Shown here: one piece after another, positions 34,583 to 43,354 of the stretch
How the letters are laid out: each line of letters begins with the position of its first letter
Numbering within the stretch: position 1 is the first letter of the stretch
Notes under the pieces: generated by a model
Told to the model about the DNA's origin: nothing
Seen by the model: the letters and a program-made list of their open reading frames with translations, nothing else
Databases searched by the model: none
Assembly: GCA_014359765.1 (NCBI GenBank)
Contig: JACIYT010000010.1
Span: 38,657-102,656 of the forward strand
Source of the DNA: Roseovarius sp.
Lineage (GTDB): Bacteria; Pseudomonadota; Alphaproteobacteria; Rhodobacterales; Rhodobacteraceae
Direction: 5' to 3'
DNA length: 64,000 nucleotides
Program-made: the position numbers and the translations under genes

Positions 34583-36205
34583 TCAGATACGGTTGTCATA
34601 AGAGCCGCGGTCGATCTCGGCGGCGATCACGGTGAAACGGTCGGCGGCCTGCGCCTCCTGGAGCGCGGCGCGCAATCCCGCCCGGTTCGTCACCCGCACG
34701 CCATTCCCGCCAAAGGCGCGCCCGATGGCGGCGAAATCGTGGCGGCCGAAATCGACGGCGAGGTTGCTCATCTGCCGCTCGCGCTGTTTCTTCTCGATGA
34801 GCGCGAGGCTGGCATCGACGAACACCACGAAGATCACCGGCAATTCGAGTTCGGCGACGGTGGACAACTCGCCCGCGACCATCAGGAACCCGGCATCGCC
34901 GGAAAAGCTCACCACCGTGGCCTCGGGCGTGGCGAGTTTCGCGCCCATCGCCAGCGGCACGGCGCAGCCCATGGTGCAAAGCGCGGTGGATTGCAGCACC
35001 GCGCGGGGGTGATGCGCGACCCACATCTGCGACAAGAGGATGCGATGCGCACCGCTGTCCACGGTGATGATGCTGTTCTCGGGCAGCACCGCGCGCGCCT
35101 CGGCGATCACCGCCGCAGCCCCCCATTCGTCGGTGTCGGGAAAGGCCCGGGCCAGCGCCGCGCGCGCCTCGGCCACCTCGCCGCCCGGCCATGTGGCGCG
35201 GGGGGGGACACCCTCGGCAATCGCACTGAGCGAGGGGCCGCAGGCGCCGACGATATTCATCGTCGCCTGATGCATGTAATGATCGTTGGGCACGGCGGCG
35301 ATGTCGATCACCCGCACCTGCGCGGGATCCCAGATCTCGCGCCAGCCGGGGCGCATCTCGATGGGGTCATAGCCCACGCAGAGGATCAGGTCAGCCTGCT
35401 GCACCAGCGGCACGAGGATGCCATCGGCCAAAGGCGAGAGGCCCGCGCCACCAAGGCAGAGCGGGTGCGTCTCGGGAAGGATCCCCTTGGCCTTGTAGGT
35501 GGTGATGACCGGAATGTGCAGGCGCTCGGCCACCTCCTGTATCACCGCCCCCGCGCCCTCGTTCACCGCGTCGAGCCCGACGATCATTACCGGGCGCTCT
35601 GCCCCCGCCAGCCAGTCGCGCGCCTGATCCGGTGCGGCGGGCACCATCGGCACGGCATCGGGGCGGCGGCGCAGGCGCGGCAGGGCGACCCGCTCATCTG
35701 CCACGGACATCGGCACGTCGATATGCACCGGGCCGGGGCGGCCCTCGGTGGCGATGCCCACGGCCTTGTCGGCGATGATGTCGGCCCCTTTCGCGGTCAG
35801 GCGGAACGTGGCCTTGGTGATCGGCGCCAGCACCGCCGCGTGATCGAGGATCTGATGGGTATAGCTCAGCGCCTCATCGGCATCGACACAGCCCGACAGC
35901 ACGATGAGCGGCACCCGGTCCTGATGCGCGTTGGCAATCGCGTTGACGCCATTCAGAACCCCCGGTCCCAGCGTGGCAATCAGGATCCCCGGCGCGCCGG
36001 TGCGGTGCCAGACCCCCTCGGCCATGAAGGCCGCCGCATTCTCGTGCCGCGCCAGAACCACCTCGATCCCGGCGCGCGCCAGCGCATCCATCACCGTCAG
36101 AACCTCGCCGCCCGGCATCCCGAAGGCATGGCGGCACCCGGCCTCAAAGAGCCGCCGCGCCAGATGGTCGGCGGCGCGGGGCAGGCTTGGCTCGGGGCGG
36201 GGCAT
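34583..36205 (-). CDS. Thiamine-diphosphate-dependent enzyme with altered cofactor motif
   Basis: A 540-residue acetolactate-synthase-like ThDP enzyme. The PYR-domain Glu is in LARHENAAAFMAEG (about residue 50). In the PP domain the usual GDG...NN motif reads SGDAGFLMVAG...VVFVDASLALIEKKQ, so GDG is GDA and the NN pair is Val-Asp. Asp can still bind magnesium, and related orphan decarboxylases show NDASL here, so the protein is probably active. The start at 36205 is chosen where family similarity begins. It is co-transcribed with the CoA-transferase gene 10 bases downstream. Candidate roles are a 2-keto acid or acyl-CoA decarboxylase or carboligase. Confidence 0.82.
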   Translation of the reverse strand: MPRPEPSLPRAADHLARRLFEAGCRHAFGMPGGEVLTVMDALARAGIEVVLARHENAAAFMAEGVWHRTGAPGILIATLGPGVLNGVNAIANAHQDRVPLIVLSGCVDADEALSYTHQILDHAAVLAPITKATFRLTAKGADIIADKAVGIATEGRPGPVHIDVPMSVADERVALPRLRRRPDAVPMVPAAPDQARDWLAGAERPVMIVGLDAVNEGAGAVIQEVAERLHIPVITTYKAKGILPETHPLCLGGAGLSPLADGILVPLVQQADLILCVGYDPIEMRPGWREIWDPAQVRVIDIAAVPNDHYMHQATMNIVGACGPSLSAIAEGVPPRATWPGGEVAEARAALARAFPDTDEWGAAAVIAEARAVLPENSIITVDSGAHRILLSQMWVAHHPRAVLQSTALCTMGCAVPLAMGAKLATPEATVVSFSGDAGFLMVAGELSTVAELELPVIFVVFVDASLALIEKKQRERQMSNLAVDFGRHDFAAIGRAFGGNGVRVTNRAGLRAALQEAQAADRFTVIAAEIDRGSYDNRI

Positions 36206-36399
36206 GGCAGGATCCTCGGCTGAACGCCCTACCTTGTGGCCGAGCGACCGCGCATCCGCAAGGCGGATCGGCGCGCGCGCGGCTGGATTTCGCGCGCCTT
36301 GGCCCCCATATCCCGCTTGAGAGAGGGGGCAAATGCGCCTAAGCAGCCGGGGCATATCCGACCCGACAGCGCCTCGATCCCGGGGCAAGAAGGCATCTC

Positions 36400-37011
36400 A
36401 TGGCGAACCATCTTCATCAGGGCGACCTGCCCGACACGCTCCACCTCGGCCCGGTCGTGGCGATCGACTGCGAAACAATGGGGCTCAACCCGCTGCGCGA
36501 CCGGCTCTGCCTCGTGCAGCTCTCGGGCGGGGATGGCGATGCGCATCTGGTGCAGGTGGCACAGGGGCAGACGCGCGCCCCGAATCTGGAGCGGCTGCTG
36601 AGCGATCCGGACACGCTCAAGCTCTTTCATTTCGGGCGCTTCGACATCGCCGCGATGTATCACGCCTTCGGCGCGCTCGCCGCGCCGGCCTATTGCACCA
36701 AGATCGCCTCGAAACTGGTGCGCACCTATACCGACCGGCACGGGCTGAGATACCTCTTGCAGGAGCTTCTGGGCGTGGACATCTCCAAGCAGCAGCAGAG
36801 CTCGGACTGGGGGGCCGCGCGCCTCAGCCCCGCGCAGCTCGACTATGCCGCCTCCGACGTGCTCCATCTCCATGCGCTGCGCGAGCGGCTCGATGCCATG
36901 CTCGCACGCGAGGGACGGCGCGAACTGGCACAGGCCTGTTTCGATTTCCTGCCCACGCGCGCGCGGCTCGACCTCGCGGGCTGGCCCGAGACCGACATCT
37001 TCGCGCATTGA
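36400..37011 (+). CDS. Ribonuclease D-like 3'-5' exonuclease
   Basis: A 203-residue DEDD-family exonuclease. The acidic residues that bind the two metal ions are in VAIDCETMGLN (about residues 21-31), HFGRFDIAAMYH (about 77-88) and YAASDVLHLHALRERL (about 148-163). It lacks the HRDC domain of full-length RNase D, as do the short alphaproteobacterial forms. It should trim tRNA or other RNA 3' ends in the cytoplasm. It lies divergently from the ThDP gene across 194 bases and leads into lptC after 3 bases. Confidence 0.9.
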   Translation: MANHLHQGDLPDTLHLGPVVAIDCETMGLNPLRDRLCLVQLSGGDGDAHLVQVAQGQTRAPNLERLLSDPDTLKLFHFGRFDIAAMYHAFGALAAPAYCTKIASKLVRTYTDRHGLRYLLQELLGVDISKQQQSSDWGAARLSPAQLDYAASDVLHLHALRERLDAMLAREGRRELAQACFDFLPTRARLDLAGWPETDIFAH

Positions 37012-37014
37012 GCC

Positions 37015-37638
37015 ATGGCGCGCGCGGATAACACCTATTCGCGCATCGTCGCGTGGATGAAGATCCTCCTGCCGCTCGCCGCGCTCGGCCTCCTGTCCAC
37101 GCTGTTTCTCATCGCGCGCACCGTCGATCCGACGAAATCCGTGCCGCTGTCCGGGATCGACCTCGAACGCCGCGCGCAGGAGATGGGGCTCACCAACCCG
37201 AGCTTCGCGGGCGTCACCGCGCAGGGCGACGCGGTGATCATCGCCGCCGACATGGCGCGGCCCGATGCCGGCTCGACCGAACGGGCGAGCGCCAATCAGG
37301 TGCGCGGGGAAATCCGGCTGGCGGGCGGGGCGGTGATCGCGCTGCGCGCGGGCGAGGCGCGGCTCGACCAGAGGGCGATGACCGCGGCCCTGCTCGGCGG
37401 GGTGCGGATCACCTCCTCCACCGGCTATGTGATCGACGCCGGGCGGCTCGATGCGCGGCTCGACGTGCTCCATGCCGAAAGCGCGGGACCGGTGCGCGCA
37501 GAGGGGCCGATCGGCACCATCGAGGCGGGGCGCATGATCCTCCATCACAACGCGGCGACCGACAGCGCCGAAGTGCTTTTCACCAGCGGCGTCGTGCTGA
37601 TATACCAGCCGCAATCAGCCGGGAGCATGGATCAGTGA
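37015..37638 (+). CDS. lptC: LPS export protein LptC
   Basis: A 207-residue bitopic inner-membrane protein. One N-terminal membrane span (about residues 16-34, [19 protein letters not shown]) is followed by a periplasmic beta-jellyroll domain. It hands LPS from the LptB2FG extractor to LptA. Sequence conservation in LptC is low, and the call rests on this topology plus the lptC-lptA-lptB order. The stop overlaps the lptA GTG start by four bases. Confidence 0.88.
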   Translation: MARADNTYSRIVAWMKILLPLAALGLLSTLFLIARTVDPTKSVPLSGIDLERRAQEMGLTNPSFAGVTAQGDAVIIAADMARPDAGSTERASANQVRGEIRLAGGAVIALRAGEARLDQRAMTAALLGGVRITSSTGYVIDAGRLDARLDVLHAESAGPVRAEGPIGTIEAGRMILHHNAATDSAEVLFTSGVVLIYQPQSAGSMDQ

Positions 37639-38126
37639 CTTTCCTCAGCCGGGTCGTATCCCTTGTCGCGCTTTGCGCCCTGCCCGGCCTCGCCATGGCG
37701 CAGGGGGCGTTCTCCTTTGGCCAGGCTGCGCAGGACGCCGGCGCCGCGATCGAGGTCACGTCGGAATCGCTCGGCGTCGATCAGAACGACAATTCCGCGC
37801 TGTTCACCGGCGATGTGGTGATCTCGCGGGGCGGGATGCGGCTTGCCGCACCGCGCGTGCGGGTGATCTACCTGCCGGACCGCAGCGGCATCGAGACGCT
37901 CGAGGCCTCGGGCGGGGTGACGCTCACCAGCGGCGCCGACGCGGCCGAGGCGCGCGAGGCAGCCTACAATCTCGTGACCGGCAGGATCGAGCTGCGCGGC
38001 GACGTGCTGCTGGTGCAGGGCGCGAACGCGATTTCGGGCGATCGCGTGATCGTGGACACCAATGCCGGCACCGCGCAGGTGTCGGGCCGTGTCCGGACCA
38101 TCCTCGGCCCGCAGGACCGCCCGTGA
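37635..38126 (+). CDS. lptA: LPS export periplasmic bridge protein LptA
   Basis: A 163-residue protein with a signal peptide (residues 1-22, ending LAMAQ) and an OstA/LptA jellyroll domain ([56 protein letters not shown]). It forms the periplasmic bridge that carries LPS to the outer membrane. The start is GTG at 37635, overlapping the lptC stop; the signal peptide begins there. Its own stop overlaps the lptB start. A longer upstream frame has no leader and is discarded. Confidence 0.9.
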   Translation: MTFLSRVVSLVALCALPGLAMAQGAFSFGQAAQDAGAAIEVTSESLGVDQNDNSALFTGDVVISRGGMRLAAPRVRVIYLPDRSGIETLEASGGVTLTSGADAAEAREAAYNLVTGRIELRGDVLLVQGANAISGDRVIVDTNAGTAQVSGRVRTILGPQDRP

Positions 38127-38887
38127 CCGCGCCGGCCCTCGCCCTCGCGCATACCCGTGACGCGCCCGGCCTGCGCATCGTCGGGCTGCGCAAGAGCTAC
38201 AAGAAAAAGGTCGTGATCCGCGATGTCTCCTTGCATCTCGACGAGGGCGAGGTGGTCGCGCTTCTGGGGCCGAACGGTTCGGGCAAGACCACGACCTTCT
38301 ACGCCATCGCCGGGCTGATCTTTCCCGAGGGCGGGCATATCTATATCGACGGGCGCGACGTGAGCGCGCTGCCGATGTATCGCCGCGCCAAGCGTGGCAT
38401 CGGCTATCTGCCGCAGGAAATGTCGATCTTTCGCGGCCTGTCGGTCGAGGACAACATCATGGCGATTCTCGACATCATTGAACCCAAGCGCGCCCGCCGC
38501 CGCGAGCGGCTGGAGGAATTGCTGTCGGAATTCTCCATCGAGCACCTGCGCCGCGCACCGGCCATGGCGCTCTCGGGGGGTGAGCGGCGGCGCGTGGAGA
38601 TCGCGCGCTGTCTTGCGGCAAATCCTCGCTACCTGCTGCTCGACGAGCCCTTTGCCGGGGTCGATCCGATTTCGGTGGGCGATATCCGCCACCTTGTCGC
38701 CGACCTGAAGAAGCGCGGCATCGGCGTTCTGATCACCGATCACAACGTGCGCGAAACGCTCGAGATCGTGGACCGCGCCTATATCCTGCACGATGGCCGC
38801 GTGCTCATGTCCGGCACGCCGCGCGATGTGGTCGAGAACGAGAATGTGCGCCGGGTCTATCTCGGCGACAGCTTCCGCATCTCCTGA
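38123..38887 (+). CDS. lptB: LPS export ABC transporter ATP-binding protein LptB
   Basis: A 254-residue cytoplasmic ATPase. Walker A is [12 protein letters not shown] (about residues 50-61), the signature [13 protein letters not shown] (about 152-164), Walker [14 protein letters not shown] and the H-loop [10 protein letters not shown]. The PLEFT-free, LptB-specific [14 protein letters not shown] segment is clear. It powers LPS extraction with LptFG. The start is GTG at 38123, four bases inside lptA, giving three coupled lpt genes. No clear terminator follows. Confidence 0.95.
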   Translation: MTAPALALAHTRDAPGLRIVGLRKSYKKKVVIRDVSLHLDEGEVVALLGPNGSGKTTTFYAIAGLIFPEGGHIYIDGRDVSALPMYRRAKRGIGYLPQEMSIFRGLSVEDNIMAILDIIEPKRARRRERLEELLSEFSIEHLRRAPAMALSGGERRRVEIARCLAANPRYLLLDEPFAGVDPISVGDIRHLVADLKKRGIGVLITDHNVRETLEIVDRAYILHDGRVLMSGTPRDVVENENVRRVYLGDSFRIS

Positions 38888-38928
38888 GCGCGCCCCTGCC
38901 AACAGGCCGCGAGAGCGTGCTAAAGAGA

Positions 38929-38957
38929 TTGACAAACGGGGCGGGACGGGCGTCAAT
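38929..38957 (+). promoter_or_regulatory. Possible promoter ahead of hpf
   Basis: A perfect TTGACA (38929-38934) is followed after 17 bases by GTCAAT (38952-38957), which matches the -10 box at only three of six positions. It would give a leader of about 160 bases for hpf. A perfect 7-bp hairpin CGGCCCG-TC-CGGGCCG lies in that leader at 39075-39090. Confidence 0.35.
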
Positions 38958-39124
38958 CGAGTCATGACATGTGGTGATCGCGCCCCGAATTCCGCATCGC
39001 TTCCGCGCCTCGCGCCCGGGTTCGCAAAATATCAACACGTGTCATCCATCAGCATCAAAAACCGGACCTGATCGCGGCCCGTCCGGGCCGGGACGCAACC
39101 GGTCTGTCAAATGAAGGAGGCAAG

Positions 39125-39688
39125 ATGCGCTATCAGATCAGTGGAAAGCAGATCGACATCGGCGAGGCCCTGCAAACCCATGTCAAGGAGCAGCTCGATA
39201 TCATCGTGGACAAGTATGCCGAGCGCCCGACCACCGCGCAGGTCACATTCTCCAAGAGCGCGAGCGAATTCGCCTGCGAGGCGGTCGTGCATCTTTCCAC
39301 CGGGCTTACCGCGCAGGCGCGCGCCAGGGCGCATGAAATCTACGCCGCCTTCGACGCCTGCGCCGAGAAGATGGAAAAGCAGCTTCGCCGCTACAAGCGC
39401 CGCCTCAAGGACCATTACCGCGACCGCGCGGAGCCGGTTGAACTCTTCGGTGCATCCGCGTATATCCTCGCCGCGAACGATGCGGAGACGGACGCGGAGC
39501 CCGACAGCCTTCAGCCGATCATCATTGCCGAGATCGAGACCAGGATCCCCTCGCTCTCGGTCGGCGAGGCCGTGATGCAGATGGAACTGGCTGGTGCCCC
39601 GGTCCTCGTATTCCGCAAGGAAGGCAAGGAAACGGTCAACGTCGTGTATCGCCGCGAGGACGGCAATATCGGCTGGATTGACCCCTGA
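39125..39688 (+). CDS. hpf: Long-form ribosome hibernation promoting factor
   Basis: A 187-residue protein with an N-terminal RaiA/HPF domain (residues 1-105; MRYQISGKQIDIGEAL; KRRLKDHYRD) and the C-terminal dimerisation domain of long HPF (about 130-187; VGEAVMQMELAGAPVLVF, ending RREDGNIGWIDP). It pairs 70S ribosomes into inactive 100S particles in starvation. AAGGAGG lies 4-10 bases before the ATG, a strong ribosome site. It is followed by ptsN after 41 bases, the usual pair near rpoN-type loci. Confidence 0.95.
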   Translation: MRYQISGKQIDIGEALQTHVKEQLDIIVDKYAERPTTAQVTFSKSASEFACEAVVHLSTGLTAQARARAHEIYAAFDACAEKMEKQLRRYKRRLKDHYRDRAEPVELFGASAYILAANDAETDAEPDSLQPIIIAEIETRIPSLSVGEAVMQMELAGAPVLVFRKEGKETVNVVYRREDGNIGWIDP

Positions 39689-39729
39689 TCGGAAGGGACA
39701 GGCGCGCGCCTGTCGATGCGACGAAAGAT

Positions 39730-40194
39730 ATGGATATCCCCATGCTCCTCAAGCCCGAGGCGGTGCGTGCCCTGTCCGGCATCACCAGCAAGAAACGCCT
39801 TATGAACGAGCTTGGCGCGCTCGTGGAGGCGGCTTACGGCATCTCGCATTCCCTCGCCGTCGAGGCGCTCCTGGAACGCGAGAGCCTCGGGCCGACGGGG
39901 GTGGGGCACGGGGTCGCGCTGCCTCATGCGCGGCTCGACGGGCTGGATCGGGTGGTGGGCGTGCTCGTCGTGCTCGACACCCCGATCGAGTTCGAGGCCG
40001 TGGACCGCCAGCCGGTCGATATCGCCTTTGGCCTCTTCGCGCCGCTCGATGCCGGGGTGGAGCATCTCAAGGCGCTGGCGCTGGTCTCGCGCACGCTGCG
40101 CGAGCCCTCGCTCTGCGCCAAGCTGCGCGCCAATGACGATCCGGCCACGCTCTACACGATCATGACCGAGGCGCAGGCGGCCCAGGCCGCCTGA
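39730..40194 (+). CDS. ptsN: PTS IIA-like nitrogen-regulatory protein PtsN
   Basis: A 154-residue cytoplasmic regulator of the nitrogen PTS. The phosphorylated His is in GVGHGVALPHARL (about residue 65), and LVVLDTPIEFEAVD and QPVDIAFGLFAP follow the family. It links PEP and nitrogen state to potassium transport and other targets. It is downstream of hpf on the same strand and ends six bases before the convergent sulfotransferase gene. Confidence 0.94.
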   Translation: MDIPMLLKPEAVRALSGITSKKRLMNELGALVEAAYGISHSLAVEALLERESLGPTGVGHGVALPHARLDGLDRVVGVLVVLDTPIEFEAVDRQPVDIAFGLFAPLDAGVEHLKALALVSRTLREPSLCAKLRANDDPATLYTIMTEAQAAQAA

Positions 40195-40200
40195 ACCGCC

Positions 40201-41628
40201 TCAGCGCCAGTTGCCGAAACCGAACAGCGTGTAGTCGCGCAGATAGACCGCGCGCGTCGCCTGCTCGATCTCGCCATCGTGGATCGCCGCCAGATCGAAG
40301 GGGGCCGTGGCCGCCGGAGGCGGTGGCGGCGGCGGGTCCGGATAGCCCACCTGCCGCGCCAGCGCGGTGAGCCATGGCGCCATTTCCGCCTCGCGCAGGA
40401 TCAGGTCGGGCGCGCCGAATTGCGCCATCCCCTCGATCAGCGCCGCCTGCGTCGCCCAATGCGCATCGACGGGGAGCGCGGTCTGCCCGGCGAGATTGGC
40501 CTTGAGAAACCCCAGGAACGCCACAAAGGCCGCCCGGTGCGCCGCGAGGTCATAGCCCGCATCGGGCCAGCCGCGGGGGATCGGCAGCTTATAGACCTGG
40601 CGCAATGTGCGGCGCAATTCGCGGTCACAGCCCGGCCCCTTGACCAGCACCCTGTCGCAGAACGCCGCATGGGCGCGCGCGACCGGGTGGCGCAGCACGG
40701 TGAATCGCCGGTGCCCCGGATTGCGCCGCATCCAGCGCCGGAGCGCACCCTGGCCGAGCCTCGTCGGCAGGTCCGCCTCGCGCACCCCGTCGAGCGCCGC
40801 CAGCCAGCCGCGCGGCGCCGCCTGCGGGCCGGAGGGGATCGGCATGAAGAGCAGCGGCGCGCGCGCCCCGGTCACGAAGCCGGGCACGGCTGCGCTGCGG
40901 CGTGGCTCGAAATTCGGGCTGCGCCCGAGATCGAGGAAATCGTGCCGCGCCAGCGCGCGCACCATCTCATCGTAATTCTCGACCTTGCTTTCCAGCGGCT
41001 CGGGGTTCTGCGGCTTGAGCGACGCATCGAGAGCGGCAAGCCGCGCCGCGCATCCCAGATGGCGCGCCAGCCCGTTCATCACCGCGACATCGCGCAGATC
41101 GTCGTAATGGACATGGAACGCCGTCTGCCCGCTGGTCTGGAGACGATTGTGCAGCATCGCCTGAAACGCCTGCAACGCCGCCAGATAGCGCGCGAATTCC
41201 GCGGCGTCGAAGATCACCTTGCTGTCGCGCCGCCGCTTGATATTGGTCAGCTTCCATTGGCCGGTGGCCTGCGCGATCTTCCACGACACGAAGCTGTCGA
41301 TCGGGTTGCGCCTGAGCACGATCTTGGCGCAACGCGGGTCGTCGAGCATGAGATCGAGAACGCGCGGATCGTGGTCGTGGAAATAGCGAAACCCTCCGAT
41401 ACCCCCTTCCTGCGCCTTGATCGCGCCGATCAGGCGGGCAGGATCGTCGTCGCGCTGCGCCTGGCTCAGCCCGAGAATTTCGGTGCGGTTGGGATAGCCG
41501 ATGAAATGCGGGTTGAATGCCTCGCCATGGCAGGTGATCCCCTCGAAGGCGTTGAGATTGGCCTCGAGGAAATTCGACCCCGTGCGCATTTCCGCGAAGA
41601 TCACGAAATAATCGAAACGTGCCGTCAT
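40201..41628 (-). CDS. Sulfotransferase-like protein with two sulfotransferase-type segments
   Basis: A 475-residue protein. The N-terminal part resembles NodH/Stf0-type sulfotransferases: the 5'-phosphosulfate loop is FAEMRTGSNFLEANL (about residues 10-24) and the 3'-phosphate region is VLRRNPIDSFVSWK (about 103-116). A later segment, RFTVLRHPVARAHAAFCD (about 312-329), looks like a second phosphate-binding region of the other sulfotransferase type, so the protein may be a fusion of two related domains. It would move sulfate from PAPS to a glycan. A proline run PPPPPPP near residue 430 marks a linker. It lies 6 bases after the glycosyltransferase gene, in one operon. Confidence 0.75.
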   Translation of the reverse strand: MTARFDYFVIFAEMRTGSNFLEANLNAFEGITCHGEAFNPHFIGYPNRTEILGLSQAQRDDDPARLIGAIKAQEGGIGGFRYFHDHDPRVLDLMLDDPRCAKIVLRRNPIDSFVSWKIAQATGQWKLTNIKRRRDSKVIFDAAEFARYLAALQAFQAMLHNRLQTSGQTAFHVHYDDLRDVAVMNGLARHLGCAARLAALDASLKPQNPEPLESKVENYDEMVRALARHDFLDLGRSPNFEPRRSAAVPGFVTGARAPLLFMPIPSGPQAAPRGWLAALDGVREADLPTRLGQGALRRWMRRNPGHRRFTVLRHPVARAHAAFCDRVLVKGPGCDRELRRTLRQVYKLPIPRGWPDAGYDLAAHRAAFVAFLGFLKANLAGQTALPVDAHWATQAALIEGMAQFGAPDLILREAEMAPWLTALARQVGYPDPPPPPPPAATAPFDLAAIHDGEIEQATRAVYLRDYTLFGFGNWR

Positions 41629-41634
41629 CCCGGG

Positions 41635-43335
41635 TCACCGCGCCAGATAGGGCTTGCGCTGCGCGTCGGGCGAGGGGTGCAGCCCCGTCCCGGCGCGGAA
41701 ATCGCCCATCAGATAGGGGTGCATCCCCTGGTTCTTGAGGTCCTGGAGAAACTGCTCGAATCCCGTCAGATCCGCCATGCGCGGCACCTCGGCAAGGCCG
41801 CGCGGATTGGCCTGTCCGATCTCTGCGAGGATGCTCTGGAGGGGTTCCACCGGCGATTCGACGAATTCCGCCATGGTCCAGATCCGCACCCGCGCCCGCG
41901 TCGATTGCGCGCGCAGCACCGCGAGATGCGCCGCCTCGCGCGCCTGAAGCCGCGCGGCCTCCTGCCGGATCGCGGCGACATCGCCACCGGACCGGAAGAG
42001 CGGCACCGCCCAGGCCCCGGAAATCACCGAGACCTGCGCATTGGCGTCGCGCGCGATGAACCGCTCGACATCCTCGAAAACGTCCCCGGGGCCCAGCTGA
42101 AAGCACTGCCGCTCGCCGCGCGTGTTCCAGATCAGGCTGGCGAGAAAGGCGCGCGGATTGTAGTCGCGCAGCGCCGCGCTGTCGCTGAGCGCGCCGGTCA
42201 TGACCGTCTCGCCATCGGCGAATTCGGCACGTTCGGGCGCAAAAAGATGACCATGCACGCGCGCCCCCGTCATCCGCGCCAGCCACGGCTCGAAATTCTC
42301 GAACAGTTCGGAAAACCCCTCAAAGACCGCGTAGGGCGCACAGGTCAGCCCGTTCTCGCGCCCCTCCACCGGAAAGCGGCTCTGCATGTAGAGGCCGGGC
42401 CGCCCGCGCACACGCCGCTCCATCGCCTTGGCAAAGACGCGGTCGATCTTGCCGGGGTTGGGCTCGGTGCGGCTCATGGCGCCGGCCTGATCGGTCAGGA
42501 ACGCCTCGTAGAGCCGGTTGGCGGATGGCCAGATCTTGCGCGCGACGAAACAATCCGAGCGCCGCAGCAGCTGAAGGTGATCGTCGTAGAAGACATGCGG
42601 CTTGCCCTGGTGGTCGAATTTCGACAGCGTCAGCGACCGGCTCTCGATCTGGCGGGAATGTTTGCGCGCGAGCGTCTGGAAATAGCTCTCGTCGGGGATC
42701 CAGACCTTCGAGAAATAGCGGTCAATGGCCCGGCGATCGGGATCGTCGAGGATCGCCGCGAGGGTCTCGCGCGTCAGGCACCACCACTGGCTGCCCATAT
42801 GCGGCACGATCCCGTCGGGAATGCGCCGCCGCAGCCCGAGCCGCCGTTGCAGCGCCACATAGCCGTCGAACAGCCGGCGACGCCTGCGCCAGGAAAACGG
42901 AAAGCGCAGGGTAAAGCGTTCCTCGTCGAGCCCGCCCATGGTCCAGGGCACGTCCGCGGTGGTCGCGCTCTCGATGAAATCGGTCTGCGGGCGCGCGGCG
43001 AGATAATCGATCAGTTCCTGCACCGGGCGCAGCGGCAGGCAGGACCCGGAGGCGAGATAGACATGGCGCACGGCCGGAAATTCGCGCAGCATGATCGTGC
43101 TGGCATCCTGTGTCGCCGCCACCAGCCCCCACATCCCCCATTCGCAGCGATGCCGCCGGGCAAAGCGCAGATCCGGCAGGTCCGAGAGCGCTTTGACAAA
43201 GGCCCGATACGCCCTCTCCGGCACCGCGCGATCGACATGGATCACCAGCGGACAGCCCGACGCCGCCCAGTGCCGCGCCACCTGTTCGGCGCGCTCGAAG
43301 GCCGTGTGAACCAGCATCACGATGCCGAGGCTCAT
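41635..43335 (-). CDS. Core-2/I-branching beta-1,6-N-acetylglucosaminyltransferase-like protein
   Basis: A 566-residue protein. The N-terminal 280 residues match the GT14 (core-2/I-branching) fold: MSLGIVMLVHTAFERA, VIHVDRAV, YLASGSCLPLRPVQELIDYL, GSQWWCLTRETL and VWIPDESYFQTL. The remaining 280 residues are a separate domain found with it in Rhodobacteraceae proteins. The start at 43335 is preferred because it begins the conserved strand and follows CGGCGGGAAC; an ATG six codons upstream is possible. Acceptor unknown. Neighbours suggest it builds a sulfated surface polysaccharide. Confidence 0.82.
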   Translation of the reverse strand: MSLGIVMLVHTAFERAEQVARHWAASGCPLVIHVDRAVPERAYRAFVKALSDLPDLRFARRHRCEWGMWGLVAATQDASTIMLREFPAVRHVYLASGSCLPLRPVQELIDYLAARPQTDFIESATTADVPWTMGGLDEERFTLRFPFSWRRRRRLFDGYVALQRRLGLRRRIPDGIVPHMGSQWWCLTRETLAAILDDPDRRAIDRYFSKVWIPDESYFQTLARKHSRQIESRSLTLSKFDHQGKPHVFYDDHLQLLRRSDCFVARKIWPSANRLYEAFLTDQAGAMSRTEPNPGKIDRVFAKAMERRVRGRPGLYMQSRFPVEGRENGLTCAPYAVFEGFSELFENFEPWLARMTGARVHGHLFAPERAEFADGETVMTGALSDSAALRDYNPRAFLASLIWNTRGERQCFQLGPGDVFEDVERFIARDANAQVSVISGAWAVPLFRSGGDVAAIRQEAARLQAREAAHLAVLRAQSTRARVRIWTMAEFVESPVEPLQSILAEIGQANPRGLAEVPRMADLTGFEQFLQDLKNQGMHPYLMGDFRAGTGLHPSPDAQRKPYLAR

Positions 43336-43354
43336 GTTCCCGCCGCTCTCCATC

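Noticed and set aside
36254..36268. Inverted repeat ATCCGC-AAG-GCGGAT in the divergent ThDP / RNase D region
   Set aside because: Arms of six bases are common in GC-rich DNA, and it is not placed at a recognisable promoter.
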